Of a DNA stretch of 64,000 nucleotides, positions 41,088 through 48,979 are shown in pieces. Below the pieces are notes generated by a model. That model was given only the letters and a program-made list of their open reading frames with translations, had not been told where the DNA came from and did not search any database. The number at the start of each line of letters is the position of its first letter. Position 1 is the stretch's first letter. The DNA is from an uncultured Porphyromonadaceae bacterium (GTDB taxonomy: Bacteria > Bacteroidota > Bacteroidia > Bacteroidales > Muribaculaceae). The stretch is taken from NCBI GenBank assembly GCA_946553045.1, contig CAMNRO010000003.1:83817-147816 (forward strand), given 5' to 3'. Both the position numbers and the translations under genes were made by a program.

Positions 41088-42563
41088 TCAAAAACCTTTG
41101 CCCTTCATGCGCTCGTATGTCTGCGAAAGTCCTTTGTCGATGATGTCAATTTTGAATTGCACCATTGAGCGCGTTGGCACGTCGTCATGTACGAATGGCA
41201 CGAGTGCCTGAATAACCTCGTCGATGTTGTTGAAGCCGGTGTCCTCAACTTCGCCCAACAACTTGCCACGGAAATATGCGCCGCCGTGAACAAGATGTTT
41301 CGCCGAGAAACGGAACAGGCCGTCTTCCGGGTCTTTCTTCTCGCTCTCGGCTTCCGTGTAGAAAATCAGCTCGACAACTTTCTCGTTCAATCTCCATGCA
41401 GGGGAGAAGTCCAGACGAAGATAGCCGCGCGTTACCTCGTGGCCACTTGCATGGTTCATGGCAAACGCCACTTCGCTAATGGTCGCGCCGCAGTCATTCT
41501 GCGCCACTGTTCCCCATGTGTGGCGAAACGTATACACGCAGTAGCGGTCATCGCCGGTTATACCTATGCTCTCGCAAATCTTCTTTATGCCGCTGTTGGC
41601 ATTTGAGCCGAGGCTATCCGAGTTGCGGTAGCGTTCATGGAAACTGAACAAGTACGGATCATCATCGCTGGTGGCGTATTTCTCAAACAACGGCAACAGG
41701 ATTGACGGCACACGCATTTCGATGTAGGCGTTATCAGCTCTGAATTTCTTTGTCTTGGCTCGCTTATAGTGTATGATGCCGTCGTAGTAGTCGGTCTTCT
41801 TCATGTTGTAGAGGTCGACTGTATTAATACCGGCGAGGCACAACACCATCATGGCAACGTCGCGGCCAATCTCCTCCAACGGTGCCTTCATCTTGCTTTC
41901 AGGTATCGGCGCAGAAAAGAAAGCCCTCGCCGCCTGGGGCGTGATTGCAAGTTTCTCTGGGCGGTCAGCTTCGGGAATTTTAACCCTCAGCCACGGATTA
42001 GTCTTGATTTTGATAATGCCGTTGTCATAATCGTTGTACTCCAGCATCGCCGCCTTGAACACCTGACGCAGACAAATCGGGTACATCTCCTTTGCCCTTG
42101 CTGTGGTTTCAAGAGATTTTATCCACTCGTTGACAAAGGTAGAGGTCAGTTGCGAGAACATAACCGCCGTTGTGCCGGCATGACGCTCCAAATGGTTCAA
42201 CGCCATTTCATAGTTTCGGGCATTGCGCTTTTGCCCACGCTCGACCATGCGGTCTATGTGCTTACGCGCATAGTCGCTGAAGCTGATGTCGGCCTCGCCT
42301 GATTTCAGGTAGTCCACGACCTCGCGAACACTCCAATGCTCGATGTCTACTTTGTTCAGTTTCTCGACATACTCAATGATTTTGCGAGTGCAATACTGCA
42401 ACACATAGGGGTCTTCAATCTCGCCTGTGCGAGAAAGGCCGGAAGCGTTGACCAACTTGTCAGTGACGATGTAGGCCAACTTGGTTTGGTGGGTCACACG
42501 AATGTAGACCGGGTAAAAGCCGTCTTTGCGTCGGGCTTTCACGATAGCTTTGAATGTAGCCAT
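41088..42563 (-). CDS. int: Tyrosine recombinase, phage integrase
   Basis: This 491-aa protein has an N-terminal arm-binding domain (1-100), a SAM-like core-binding domain (about 105-220) and a C-terminal catalytic domain. Visible catalytic landmarks are Y-T-F-R-H-T-W (second Arg plus His/Trp) and N-H-A-S-G-H-E-V-T-R-G-Y with the likely nucleophile Tyr. At the usual first-Arg site the protein reads C-L-A-G-I-N-T-V-D-L, with no Arg. A closing extension of about 80 residues follows the catalytic Tyr, longer than usual. It lies at the edge of the prophage, reading inward, beside phased repeats that may be its arm sites. It would catalyse integration and excision. Confidence 0.93.
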   Translation of the reverse strand: MATFKAIVKARRKDGFYPVYIRVTHQTKLAYIVTDKLVNASGLSRTGEIEDPYVLQYCTRKIIEYVEKLNKVDIEHWSVREVVDYLKSGEADISFSDYARKHIDRMVERGQKRNARNYEMALNHLERHAGTTAVMFSQLTSTFVNEWIKSLETTARAKEMYPICLRQVFKAAMLEYNDYDNGIIKIKTNPWLRVKIPEADRPEKLAITPQAARAFFSAPIPESKMKAPLEEIGRDVAMMVLCLAGINTVDLYNMKKTDYYDGIIHYKRAKTKKFRADNAYIEMRVPSILLPLFEKYATSDDDPYLFSFHERYRNSDSLGSNANSGIKKICESIGITGDDRYCVYTFRHTWGTVAQNDCGATISEVAFAMNHASGHEVTRGYLRLDFSPAWRLNEKVVELIFYTEAESEKKDPEDGLFRFSAKHLVHGGAYFRGKLLGEVEDTGFNNIDEVIQALVPFVHDDVPTRSMVQFKIDIIDKGLSQTYERMKGKGF

Positions 42564-42641
42564 GTTCCAATAGGTTTAATGGGTTAAGAGTGGGCGTTTC
42601 TGCTCATGTTTAGGTAATTCACTGATAACTCGATTATTCCT

Positions 42642-42704
42642 TTGGGAAATGTTTGGGAAATCGTTGGGAAATAGCCTCGGAAATTCGGGAAATATTTGGG
42701 AAAT
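42642..42704. repeat. Phased 11-bp repeats upstream of the integrase, candidate arm sites or operators
   Basis: TTGGGAAAT occurs at 42642, 42653 and 42664, exactly 11 bp apart, and again at 42696. Variants TCGGAAAT (42677) and TCGGGAAAT (42685) lie between. The 11-bp step puts the copies on one face of the helix. They lie 79-141 bp upstream of the integrase start, in the expected attachment region. Confidence 0.75.
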
Positions 42705-42752
42705 TTTTCCGTACAAGCTACACGAAAACCGTGTAAAACCGTGTCAAAATAA
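42705..42752. other. Candidate prophage right attachment region
   Basis: This stretch lies between the phased repeats and the ppdK terminator. It contains two tandem copies of AAAACCGTGT (42725-42734 and 42735-42744) and an inverted pair ACACG/CGTGT (42720-42734). One of these could be the integrase core site. The left end of the prophage is outside the window, so the matching attL cannot be compared. Confidence 0.35.
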
Positions 42753-42790
42753 TAGGCGGTAGACCCTGATTATTAAGAGCCTACCGCCTA
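42753..42790 (-). terminator. Terminator of ppdK
   Basis: TAGGCGGTAG (42753-42762) pairs perfectly with CTACCGCCTA (42781-42790) across an 18-base loop, followed on the minus strand by TTATTTTG. It lies 25 bp past the ppdK stop and marks host sequence, so the prophage must end to its left. CCTGATTATTAAG occurs twice here, once in the loop and once at about 42796. Confidence 0.8.
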
Positions 42791-42815
42791 ATTACCTGAT
42801 TATTAAGCTATTTGC

Positions 42816-45530
42816 TCAATCTTCAATAGCAGCCTGCGCCGCGGCTACGCGGGCGATGGGCACGCGGAAGGGCGAGCAGCTGACGTAGTTCATGCCGAGT
42901 TTGGCGCAGAAGATTACGGAGCTGGGTTCGCCGCCGTGTTCGCCACAGATACCTACCTTGAGGTCGGGATTGGTGGCACGGCCCTTTTCTACACCCATGC
43001 GTACGAGCTGGCCAACGCCAACCTGGTCGAGAACTTCGAAGGGATCGGTCTTGATAACGCCGTGTTCCTTGTAGAATTTGAGGAACTTGGGAGCGTCGTC
43101 GCGCGAGAAGCCGAAGGTCATCTGAGTAAGGTCGTTTGTACCGAACGAGAAGAAGTCGGCAACTTCAGCGATTTCGTTGGCGGTGAGAGCTGCACGAGGC
43201 ACCTCAATCATTGTGCCGACCTTGTAGCGGATAGATTCACCCTTTTCTTCGAATACCTTGGCGGCTGTCGAGTGGATAACATCGGCCTGGTTCTGGAGCT
43301 CTTTGAGCGAGCCTACCAGAGGCACCATGATTTCGGGGTGAACGTCGATACCACGCGATTTGCAAGCAAGAGCGGCCTCGATGATGGCGCGGGTCTGCAT
43401 TTCGGTGATTTCGGGATATGTGATACCGAGACGGCAACCGCGGTGACCGAGCATGGGGTTGAATTCTTCGAGAGAGTCAACTTTAGCCTTGACTTCTTCG
43501 AGAGAGAGACCCATTTCTTCGGCAAGTTCCTTCTGGGTAGCAGTCTGATGGGGTACGAATTCGTGCAACGGGGGGTCGAGAAGACGGATAGTCACACCGT
43601 AGCCGTCCATTGCTTCAAAGATTCCTTCAAAGTCGCCACGCTGCATGGGAAGCAGCTTGGCAAGAGCTACACGACGGCCTTCGAGGTCGCTTGCAAGAAT
43701 CATTTCGCGAACAGCCTTGATGCGGTCGCCTTCGAAGAACATGTGTTCTGTACGGCAGAGACCGATACCCTGAGCACCGAATTTGCGGGCCTGACGAGCA
43801 TCGCGGGGGGTGTCGGCATTGGTGCGGACGAGGCACTTGGTGAACTTGTCGGCGAGGTTCATCACAGCAGCGAAGTCGCCGTCGAGAGCGGGTTCGGTTG
43901 TGGGAACCTGGCCATCGTAAACTTCACCGGTAGAACCGTTGAGTGAAATCCAGTCGCCTTCTTTGTATGTGTGGCCGCCCATTTCTACGGTTTTGGCAAC
44001 ATAGTCAACCTTGATTTCACCGGCGCCGGAAACGCAGCATTTACCCATACCGCGGGCAACAACGGCAGCGTGAGAGGTCATACCGCCACGCATGGTGAGG
44101 ATACCCTGTGCAACTGCCATACCACGGAGGTCTTCGGGAGATGTCTCGATACGGACGAGAACGACTTTGCGCTTCTTTTCTGCCCATGCTTCAGCGTCTT
44201 CAGCCGAGAATACGACCTGACCGGAAGCTGCACCGGGAGATGCGGGAAGACCCTTGGCAACAACCTGGGCGCGCTTGAGGGCAGCCTTGTCGAATACGGG
44301 GTGGAGAAGTTCGTCGAGCTTCTGGGGTTCCATGCGCTTGAGAACGGTCTTTTCGTCGATAACGTCTGCACGGAGAAGGTCCATGGCAATTTTCACCATA
44401 GCAGCGCCGGTGCGCTTGCCGTTACGGGTCTGGAGCATCCAGAGTTTGCCGTCCTGAATGGTGAATTCCATATCCTGCATGTCTTTGTAGTAATCTTCGA
44501 GACGTGCTGCGATAGCGAAGAGCTCGTTGGCGCAGAGAGGCATGGATTCTTCGAGCGAAGGATATTTTGCGGCGCGTTCTTCTTCAGAGATACCCTGGAG
44601 GGCAGCCCAGCGACGCGAACCTTCGATAGTAATCTGCTGGGGAGTACGGATACCGGCAACCACGTCTTCGCCCTGGGCGTTGATGAGGTATTCACCGTTG
44701 AAGATGTTTTCACCGGTAGCGGCGTCACGGCTGAATGCAACACCGGTAGCGGAGTTGTTGCCCATATTACCATATACCATAGCCTGTACGTTGACTGCAG
44801 TACCCCATTCTTCGGGAATCTGGTTCATGCGGCGATAAACGATAGCGCGCTCGTTCATCCAGCTGTCGAATACGGCGCAGATACCGCCCCAGAGCTGTTC
44901 CCATGCGTTGTCGGGGAAGTCTTTGCCTGTATATTCCTTAACGGCCGACTTGAAGAGTTTGACAAGGTTCTTGAGGTCTTCAACCTGAAGTTCGGTATCG
45001 AGCTTGTAGCCTTTTTCCTCTTTTACCTTATCCATGATTTCCTCGAATGGATCAAGGTCGGTTTTCTTTTTGGGCTTCATGCCGAGAACCACGTCGCCGT
45101 ACATCTGTACGAAGCGGCGGTAGCTATCCCATGCGAAGCGGGGATTGCCGCTCTTCTGTGCGAGGGATTCTACGGTTGCGTCGTTCATACCGAGGTTGAG
45201 GACGGTGTCCATCATACCGGGCATGGAAGCACGGGCACCGGAACGAACCGATACAAGAAGGGGGTTGGCAGGATCATTGAATTTCTTGCCTGTGAGCTCT
45301 TCTACGTGAGCGATAGCACCTTCTACTTCGGCCTTGATGCGCGAAACGACTTCGTCGCGGCCGTATTGGGTGTACTCGTTGCAGACTTCGGTTGTGATAG
45401 TGAAACCGGGAGGAACGGGCATGCCCAGGAGATTCATTTCGGCAAGGTTAGCGCCTTTACCTCCGAGGAGGTTTCTCATTCCGGCGTTACCTTCGGCTTT
45501 GCCGTCGCCGAATGTATAAACTCTTTTCAT
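42816..45530 (-). CDS. ppdK: Pyruvate, phosphate dikinase
   Basis: This 904-aa enzyme interconverts pyruvate, ATP and Pi with PEP, AMP and PPi in the cytoplasm. The N-terminal ATP-grasp domain begins M-K-R-V-Y-T-F-G-D-G and has G-G-K-G-A-N-L-A-E-M. The mobile central His domain has G-G-M-T-S-H-A-A-V-V-A-R-G-M-G-K with the phosphorylated His. The C-terminal TIM barrel holds G-I-G-L-C-R-T-E-H-M-F and the closing C-G-E-H-G-G-E-P-S-S-V. Length is normal for bacterial PPDK (about 880-910). It stands alone with its own promoter and terminator. In Bacteroidales it contributes to PPi-based glycolysis or gluconeogenesis. The prophage is inserted just downstream and leaves the gene intact. Confidence 0.98.
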   Translation of the reverse strand: MKRVYTFGDGKAEGNAGMRNLLGGKGANLAEMNLLGMPVPPGFTITTEVCNEYTQYGRDEVVSRIKAEVEGAIAHVEELTGKKFNDPANPLLVSVRSGARASMPGMMDTVLNLGMNDATVESLAQKSGNPRFAWDSYRRFVQMYGDVVLGMKPKKKTDLDPFEEIMDKVKEEKGYKLDTELQVEDLKNLVKLFKSAVKEYTGKDFPDNAWEQLWGGICAVFDSWMNERAIVYRRMNQIPEEWGTAVNVQAMVYGNMGNNSATGVAFSRDAATGENIFNGEYLINAQGEDVVAGIRTPQQITIEGSRRWAALQGISEEERAAKYPSLEESMPLCANELFAIAARLEDYYKDMQDMEFTIQDGKLWMLQTRNGKRTGAAMVKIAMDLLRADVIDEKTVLKRMEPQKLDELLHPVFDKAALKRAQVVAKGLPASPGAASGQVVFSAEDAEAWAEKKRKVVLVRIETSPEDLRGMAVAQGILTMRGGMTSHAAVVARGMGKCCVSGAGEIKVDYVAKTVEMGGHTYKEGDWISLNGSTGEVYDGQVPTTEPALDGDFAAVMNLADKFTKCLVRTNADTPRDARQARKFGAQGIGLCRTEHMFFEGDRIKAVREMILASDLEGRRVALAKLLPMQRGDFEGIFEAMDGYGVTIRLLDPPLHEFVPHQTATQKELAEEMGLSLEEVKAKVDSLEEFNPMLGHRGCRLGITYPEITEMQTRAIIEAALACKSRGIDVHPEIMVPLVGSLKELQNQADVIHSTAAKVFEEKGESIRYKVGTMIEVPRAALTANEIAEVADFFSFGTNDLTQMTFGFSRDDAPKFLKFYKEHGVIKTDPFEVLDQVGVGQLVRMGVEKGRATNPDLKVGICGEHGGEPSSVIFCAKLGMNYVSCSPFRVPIARVAAAQAAIED

Positions 45531-45606
45531 TCTTGGTTATTTATTATTTTAATAAATTGTGTGTTCTATGCATGGTTCGGAAAGTCTGTAGTGACTCCTA
45601 CGAGTG

Positions 45607-45636
45607 CAAAGTTACAAAAAAACTATGAAAAAGCAA
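45607..45636 (-). promoter_or_regulatory. Promoter of ppdK
   Basis: On the minus strand TAACTTTG (45607-45614) matches the Bacteroidetes -7 box, with a TTG about 18-19 bp upstream. It leaves a leader of about 70 bases before the ppdK start. Confidence 0.65.
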
Positions 45637-45638
45637 GA

Positions 45639-45670
45639 CGCCCCAAAGCTAATATTGTAGCCTTGGGGCG
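45639..45670 (-). terminator. Terminator of the nqr operon
   Basis: cgccccaaagct (45639-45650) pairs with agccttggggcg (45659-45670), with a G/T pair, around an 8-base loop, and is followed on the minus strand by TCTTGCTTTTTC. It lies 34 bp after the nqrF stop. Confidence 0.8.
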
Positions 45671-45704
45671 CGATTTTAGGTTCTTTATCTTGCGTTCAAA
45701 GTCA

Positions 45705-47012
45705 TTAACCGCCGAAATTATCGTAATGTATGCTGGCGGGATCGACACCGAGCTGGTCGAGCATGCCTTCCACAGCCTTGCTCATTGGGCCGGGACCACA
45801 CATGTAATATTCGATATCTTCAGGGCTGTCGTGATCTTTAAGGTAATTGTTATAAATCACCTGATGGACAAATCCAGGAGTATATTTGACACCAGCGGCA
45901 TCGGCAGCCGGGTCAGGACGGTCGAGGGCAAGATGGAACTTGAAATTGGGGAATTCCTTCTCGAGCTGGAGGAAATCGTCGAGATAGAACACTTCGTTGA
46001 GCGCGCGGGCGCCGTAGAAATAGTTCATCTTGCGGTTGGTTGTCTTAAGAGTCTTGGTCATGTGCATGATCTGGGCTCGGAGGGGTGCCATGCCTGCGCC
46101 ACCGCCAATCCACATCATTTCGGCGCCAGAGTCGAAAATCGGGTGGAAGTCGCCATAGGGGCCGCTCATCACAACCTTATCTCCAGGTTTGAGCGAGAAT
46201 ATATAGCTCGAGGCGATACCCGGCATTACATCCATAAAACCGACTTCGGGCTTCGGTTTCATCGGAGGTGTGGCAATACGCACGGTGAGCATGATACGGT
46301 CGCCCTCGGCCGGATAGTTTGCCATAGAATATGCGCGCACGGTGGTTTCCTTGTTTTCGCACTTGAGGTCGAACAGACCGAATTTCTCCCATGCCGGAAG
46401 ATATGCCGGGCCGATGAGTTCGCGGTCGATATCCGTGGCATAGTCCATCTGATATGGCGGAATCTTTATCTGGGCATACGAGCCGGGGATAAAGTCCATA
46501 TGTTCGCCCGGAGGAAGAGCGACAACGAATTCCTTGATAAATGTGGCAACATTGCGGTTCGATATAACCTCACATTCCCATTCCTTGACAGAGAGAACCG
46601 ATGCGGGCACGCGTATATCCATATCGCCTTTTACTTTAACCTGACATGCCAGACGCCAGCCTTCCTTGAGTTCTTTGCGGGTAAAATGCACAGCTTCGGT
46701 CGGCAAAGCCTCGCCACCGCCCTGCTCTACCTGCAGGCGGCACTGTCCGCAGCTGCCTTTTCCGCCGCAGGCCGACGGAAGGAAAACGTCGCTGTCTGCC
46801 ATGGTAGACAGAAGCGATTTGCCAGACTGCGCCTTGACATGGGTGTCGCCATTCATCGTAATGGTTACTTCACCCGACTGCACAAGATGCTTTTTGGCTA
46901 TAAGGAGAATCACCACAAGGAGCAGTGTTACCCCAAGAAAAAAGCCAACGCCACTCAGCACTGTTGTCAGCGCCAAGGAGTCGAAACTGCATATTATTGA
47001 TGTGTAAATCAT
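45705..47012 (-). CDS. nqrF: Na+-translocating NADH:quinone oxidoreductase subunit F
   Basis: This 435-aa subunit is where NADH enters the Na+ pump. An N-terminal membrane helix (about 15-40) is followed by a plant-type [2Fe-2S] ferredoxin domain with Cys in A-C-G-G-K-G-S-C-G-Q-C and a later R-L-A-C-Q. Then come the FAD domain (R-A-Y-S-M-A-N) and the NADH domain (I-G-G-G-A-G-M-A-P-L and Y-M-C-G-P-G-P-M). The end N-F-G-G is typical of NqrF. Length is normal (about 407-430). It is the last gene of the operon, 9 bp after nqrE. Confidence 0.98.
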   Translation of the reverse strand: MIYTSIICSFDSLALTTVLSGVGFFLGVTLLLVVILLIAKKHLVQSGEVTITMNGDTHVKAQSGKSLLSTMADSDVFLPSACGGKGSCGQCRLQVEQGGGEALPTEAVHFTRKELKEGWRLACQVKVKGDMDIRVPASVLSVKEWECEVISNRNVATFIKEFVVALPPGEHMDFIPGSYAQIKIPPYQMDYATDIDRELIGPAYLPAWEKFGLFDLKCENKETTVRAYSMANYPAEGDRIMLTVRIATPPMKPKPEVGFMDVMPGIASSYIFSLKPGDKVVMSGPYGDFHPIFDSGAEMMWIGGGAGMAPLRAQIMHMTKTLKTTNRKMNYFYGARALNEVFYLDDFLQLEKEFPNFKFHLALDRPDPAADAAGVKYTPGFVHQVIYNNYLKDHDSPEDIEYYMCGPGPMSKAVEGMLDQLGVDPASIHYDNFGG

Positions 47013-47021
47013 AGCCTTTCC

Positions 47022-47639
47022 TTAGATTTTAATGCCCAGGAAGCTCATGAATGCGATTCCCATAAGGGCAGTGATGATGAAGGTGATACCAACCCCTCGG
47101 AGAGGTGCCGGTACGTTCGAGTACTGAGCCACACGCTCACGGATAGCAGCCACGGCTGTGATTGCGAGAAGCCATCCGATACCCCAGCCGCCTCCGGCAC
47201 AGACTGCCGTCCATACCGATTCGAAACCACGCTGCTGCATGAAGAGCGAGCCACCGAGAATGGCGCAGTTCACAGCGATAAGCGGAAGGAAGATACCCAG
47301 CGACGAGTAAAGAGCCGGAGCATATTTTTCCACTACCATCTCGACAAGCTGTGTCATCGACGCGATAACTGCAATGAACACAATAAGCGAGAGGAAACTG
47401 AGATCGACATCAGCATACTCTGCGCCAAGCCAGCTCAAGGCGCCTTCGCGGAGCACATAGGTCTCCAGGAGGTAGTTGACGGGGAGTGTTACTGTGAGCA
47501 TGAAAGTCACAGCAATGCCGAGTCCGAAGGCTGTCTTGACGTTCTTGCTCACCGCAATGAACGAACACATGCCCAGGAAGTAGGCAAATATCATATTGTC
47601 GATAAAAATCGACCGAATGAACAGATTCAGATTATCCAT
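47022..47639 (-). CDS. nqrE: Na+-NQR subunit E
   Basis: This 205-aa integral membrane subunit has six hydrophobic helices. It begins with L-F-I-R-S-I-F-I-D-N-M-I-F-A-Y-F-L-G-M-C, which holds one of the conserved Cys of the membrane iron site shared with NqrD, and has V-N-C-A-I-L-G-G with the second. It lies 12 bp after nqrD. Length is normal (about 200). Confidence 0.97.
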   Translation of the reverse strand: MDNLNLFIRSIFIDNMIFAYFLGMCSFIAVSKNVKTAFGLGIAVTFMLTVTLPVNYLLETYVLREGALSWLGAEYADVDLSFLSLIVFIAVIASMTQLVEMVVEKYAPALYSSLGIFLPLIAVNCAILGGSLFMQQRGFESVWTAVCAGGGWGIGWLLAITAVAAIRERVAQYSNVPAPLRGVGITFIITALMGIAFMSFLGIKI

Positions 47640-47651
47640 CTTAGAGATATT

Positions 47652-48278
47652 TTACTGTTTTTCCTGAAGGTCTTTATTAAAACTGCGGTGTACCCAGATA
47701 ATGCAAGCCACAAGCACCAGAGCCATAGGCGGAAGAATCATCAGGCCGTTGTTGACATATCCAGCCTCATAGAAGCACTGCGGTACTATCTGGAAACCCA
47801 GAAGTGTGCCCGAGCCGAGCAATTCGCGGAAAAAGCCGACTATCACAAGTATGATAGTGTAGCCAATACCGTTGCCGACACCGTCAAGGAACGAAGGCCA
47901 CGGACGGTTTGCCATCGCAAAGGCCTCGAGACGCCCCATGAGAATACAGTTGGTGATAATAAGGCCGATAAAAACCGAAAGCTGCTTGCTGACATCGTAG
48001 GCGTAGGCCTGGAGAAGCTGCGATACGATGACTACAAGCCCGGCAACCACAACAAGCTGCACGATAATTCGGATGTTAGTAGGAATAGTATTGCGAATAA
48101 GCGAGATTATGACATTGCTGAATGCCAGCACCGCAATCACGGAAAGACCCATCACGATTGCAGGCTCGAGCTTTGCAGTGACAGCAAGCACCGAGCAAAT
48201 ACCCAGAATCTGGACGATTACAGGATTGTCCTTTGAAAAAGGATTGAAGAAAACGCTTTTATTAGCCATAACTGTCAT
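47652..48278 (-). CDS. nqrD: Na+-NQR subunit D
   Basis: This 208-aa membrane subunit is the pseudo-symmetric partner of NqrE. It has N-P-V-I-V-Q-I-L-G-I-C-S-V-L-A-V (first conserved Cys) and I-T-N-C-I-L-M-G-R-L-E-A (second Cys), with six hydrophobic segments. Its start overlaps the end of nqrC by 4 bp, so the two are coupled. The two Cys of NqrD and two of NqrE ligate the intramembrane iron-sulfur centre in known structures. Confidence 0.97.
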   Translation of the reverse strand: MTVMANKSVFFNPFSKDNPVIVQILGICSVLAVTAKLEPAIVMGLSVIAVLAFSNVIISLIRNTIPTNIRIIVQLVVVAGLVVIVSQLLQAYAYDVSKQLSVFIGLIITNCILMGRLEAFAMANRPWPSFLDGVGNGIGYTIILVIVGFFRELLGSGTLLGFQIVPQCFYEAGYVNNGLMILPPMALVLVACIIWVHRSFNKDLQEKQ

Positions 48279-48979
48279 TTATTAAGCGATTCAAGAAATG
48301 CGCTGTAGGGCTGAAGACAATTGTCTATCATGGCGCCGACGCCCTTGCTGGTGATAGTACCGCCGGAAATACCGTCGACATAATCGGCATCGCCAGCCGG
48401 AACCTGACCGGCCTTGACAACCGCAACAGGCACGAAAGCGCCGTTTTTAATCAGTTTCTTGCCGGAGAACTGCGAGGAAAACGCCGGTTTTTCAATTTCA
48501 GCTCCAAGTCCGGGAGTCTCACCCTGGTGCGCGAAATACGCTCCGTAAATAGTTGTGCCGTCGGAATCGACCGAAACATAACCCCATATAGGGCCCCAAA
48601 GGCCGGCTCCGTACATCGGAAGGATGTATTTCACGGAACTGTCGTCGAGAGTGCATTCATACACCGGAAGCAGACGCTCTGAGGCCGACTCTTTGCTCTG
48701 CTTGGCCACGTCGACTGTAAAAGCGTCGGCATCAGCTACTCTATTGCCGGTCTCATCGACAACAAAAGTGGACGTTATATATCTTTCGTAAGCGGCGATT
48801 GCTTCATTGCCTGGAACCTCGACAGCGACACTGGCAAGAATCTGCCGCATCTTGTCGGCATCGGCATTAGCCTGCTGCCGCGGTTTGAGCGAGATTGCAG
48901 TGAATGCCAGAGCTGTTCCCACAATCACCACAAGCACAATTATATATATTATAGTATATGCGTTGCTCTGTTTGTTCAT
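48275..48979 (-). CDS. nqrC: Na+-NQR subunit C (covalent FMN)
   Basis: This 234-aa subunit has one N-terminal membrane helix (I-I-Y-I-I-V-L-V-V-I-V-G) and a periplasmic FMN domain. The flavin attachment motif is D-G-I-S-G-G-T-I-T-S, where the second Thr carries FMN through a phosphoester. The domain also shows L-W-G-P-I-W-G-Y-V and G-E-T-P-G-L-G-A-E, both standard. It overlaps nqrB and nqrD by 4 bp each. FMN transfer needs ApbE, which is not in the window. Confidence 0.97.
   Translation of the reverse strand: MNKQSNAYTIIYIIVLVVIVGTALAFTAISLKPRQQANADADKMRQILASVAVEVPGNEAIAAYERYITSTFVVDETGNRVADADAFTVDVAKQSKESASERLLPVYECTLDDSSVKYILPMYGAGLWGPIWGYVSVDSDGTTIYGAYFAHQGETPGLGAEIEKPAFSSQFSGKKLIKNGAFVPVAVVKAGQVPAGDADYVDGISGGTITSKGVGAMIDNCLQPYSAFLESLNK

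Larger units (their letters stand above)
1..42752. mobile_element. Integrated podovirus-like prophage carrying a DGR (left end outside the window)
   Basis: The region holds a tyrosine integrase at its right edge, large terminase, portal, major capsid protein, scaffold, connector candidates, a giant polyvalent internal protein, two ejection-type proteins, and a fibre gene linked to a reverse transcriptase. No tape measure, tail tube or sheath gene is seen, and the giant internal protein plus small glycine-rich internal proteins suggest a short-tailed phage. The right boundary is placed between the integrase start (42,563) and the ppdK terminator (42,753). The left boundary, lysis genes, repressor and replication genes are not in the window. 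Whether the element can still excise cannot be told from this sequence, but every structural reading frame seen is open. Confidence 0.92.

Noticed and set aside
42763..42810. The CCTGATTATTAAG direct repeat as the prophage core site
   Set aside because: One copy is in the loop of the ppdK terminator and the other is right beside it, so both look like host sequence; kept only as a remark.
43971..47000. A 1,009-codon open frame on the plus strand
   Set aside because: It lies antisense to ppdK and nqrF, both of which are clearly real with all motifs; the frame is a shadow of their codon use.
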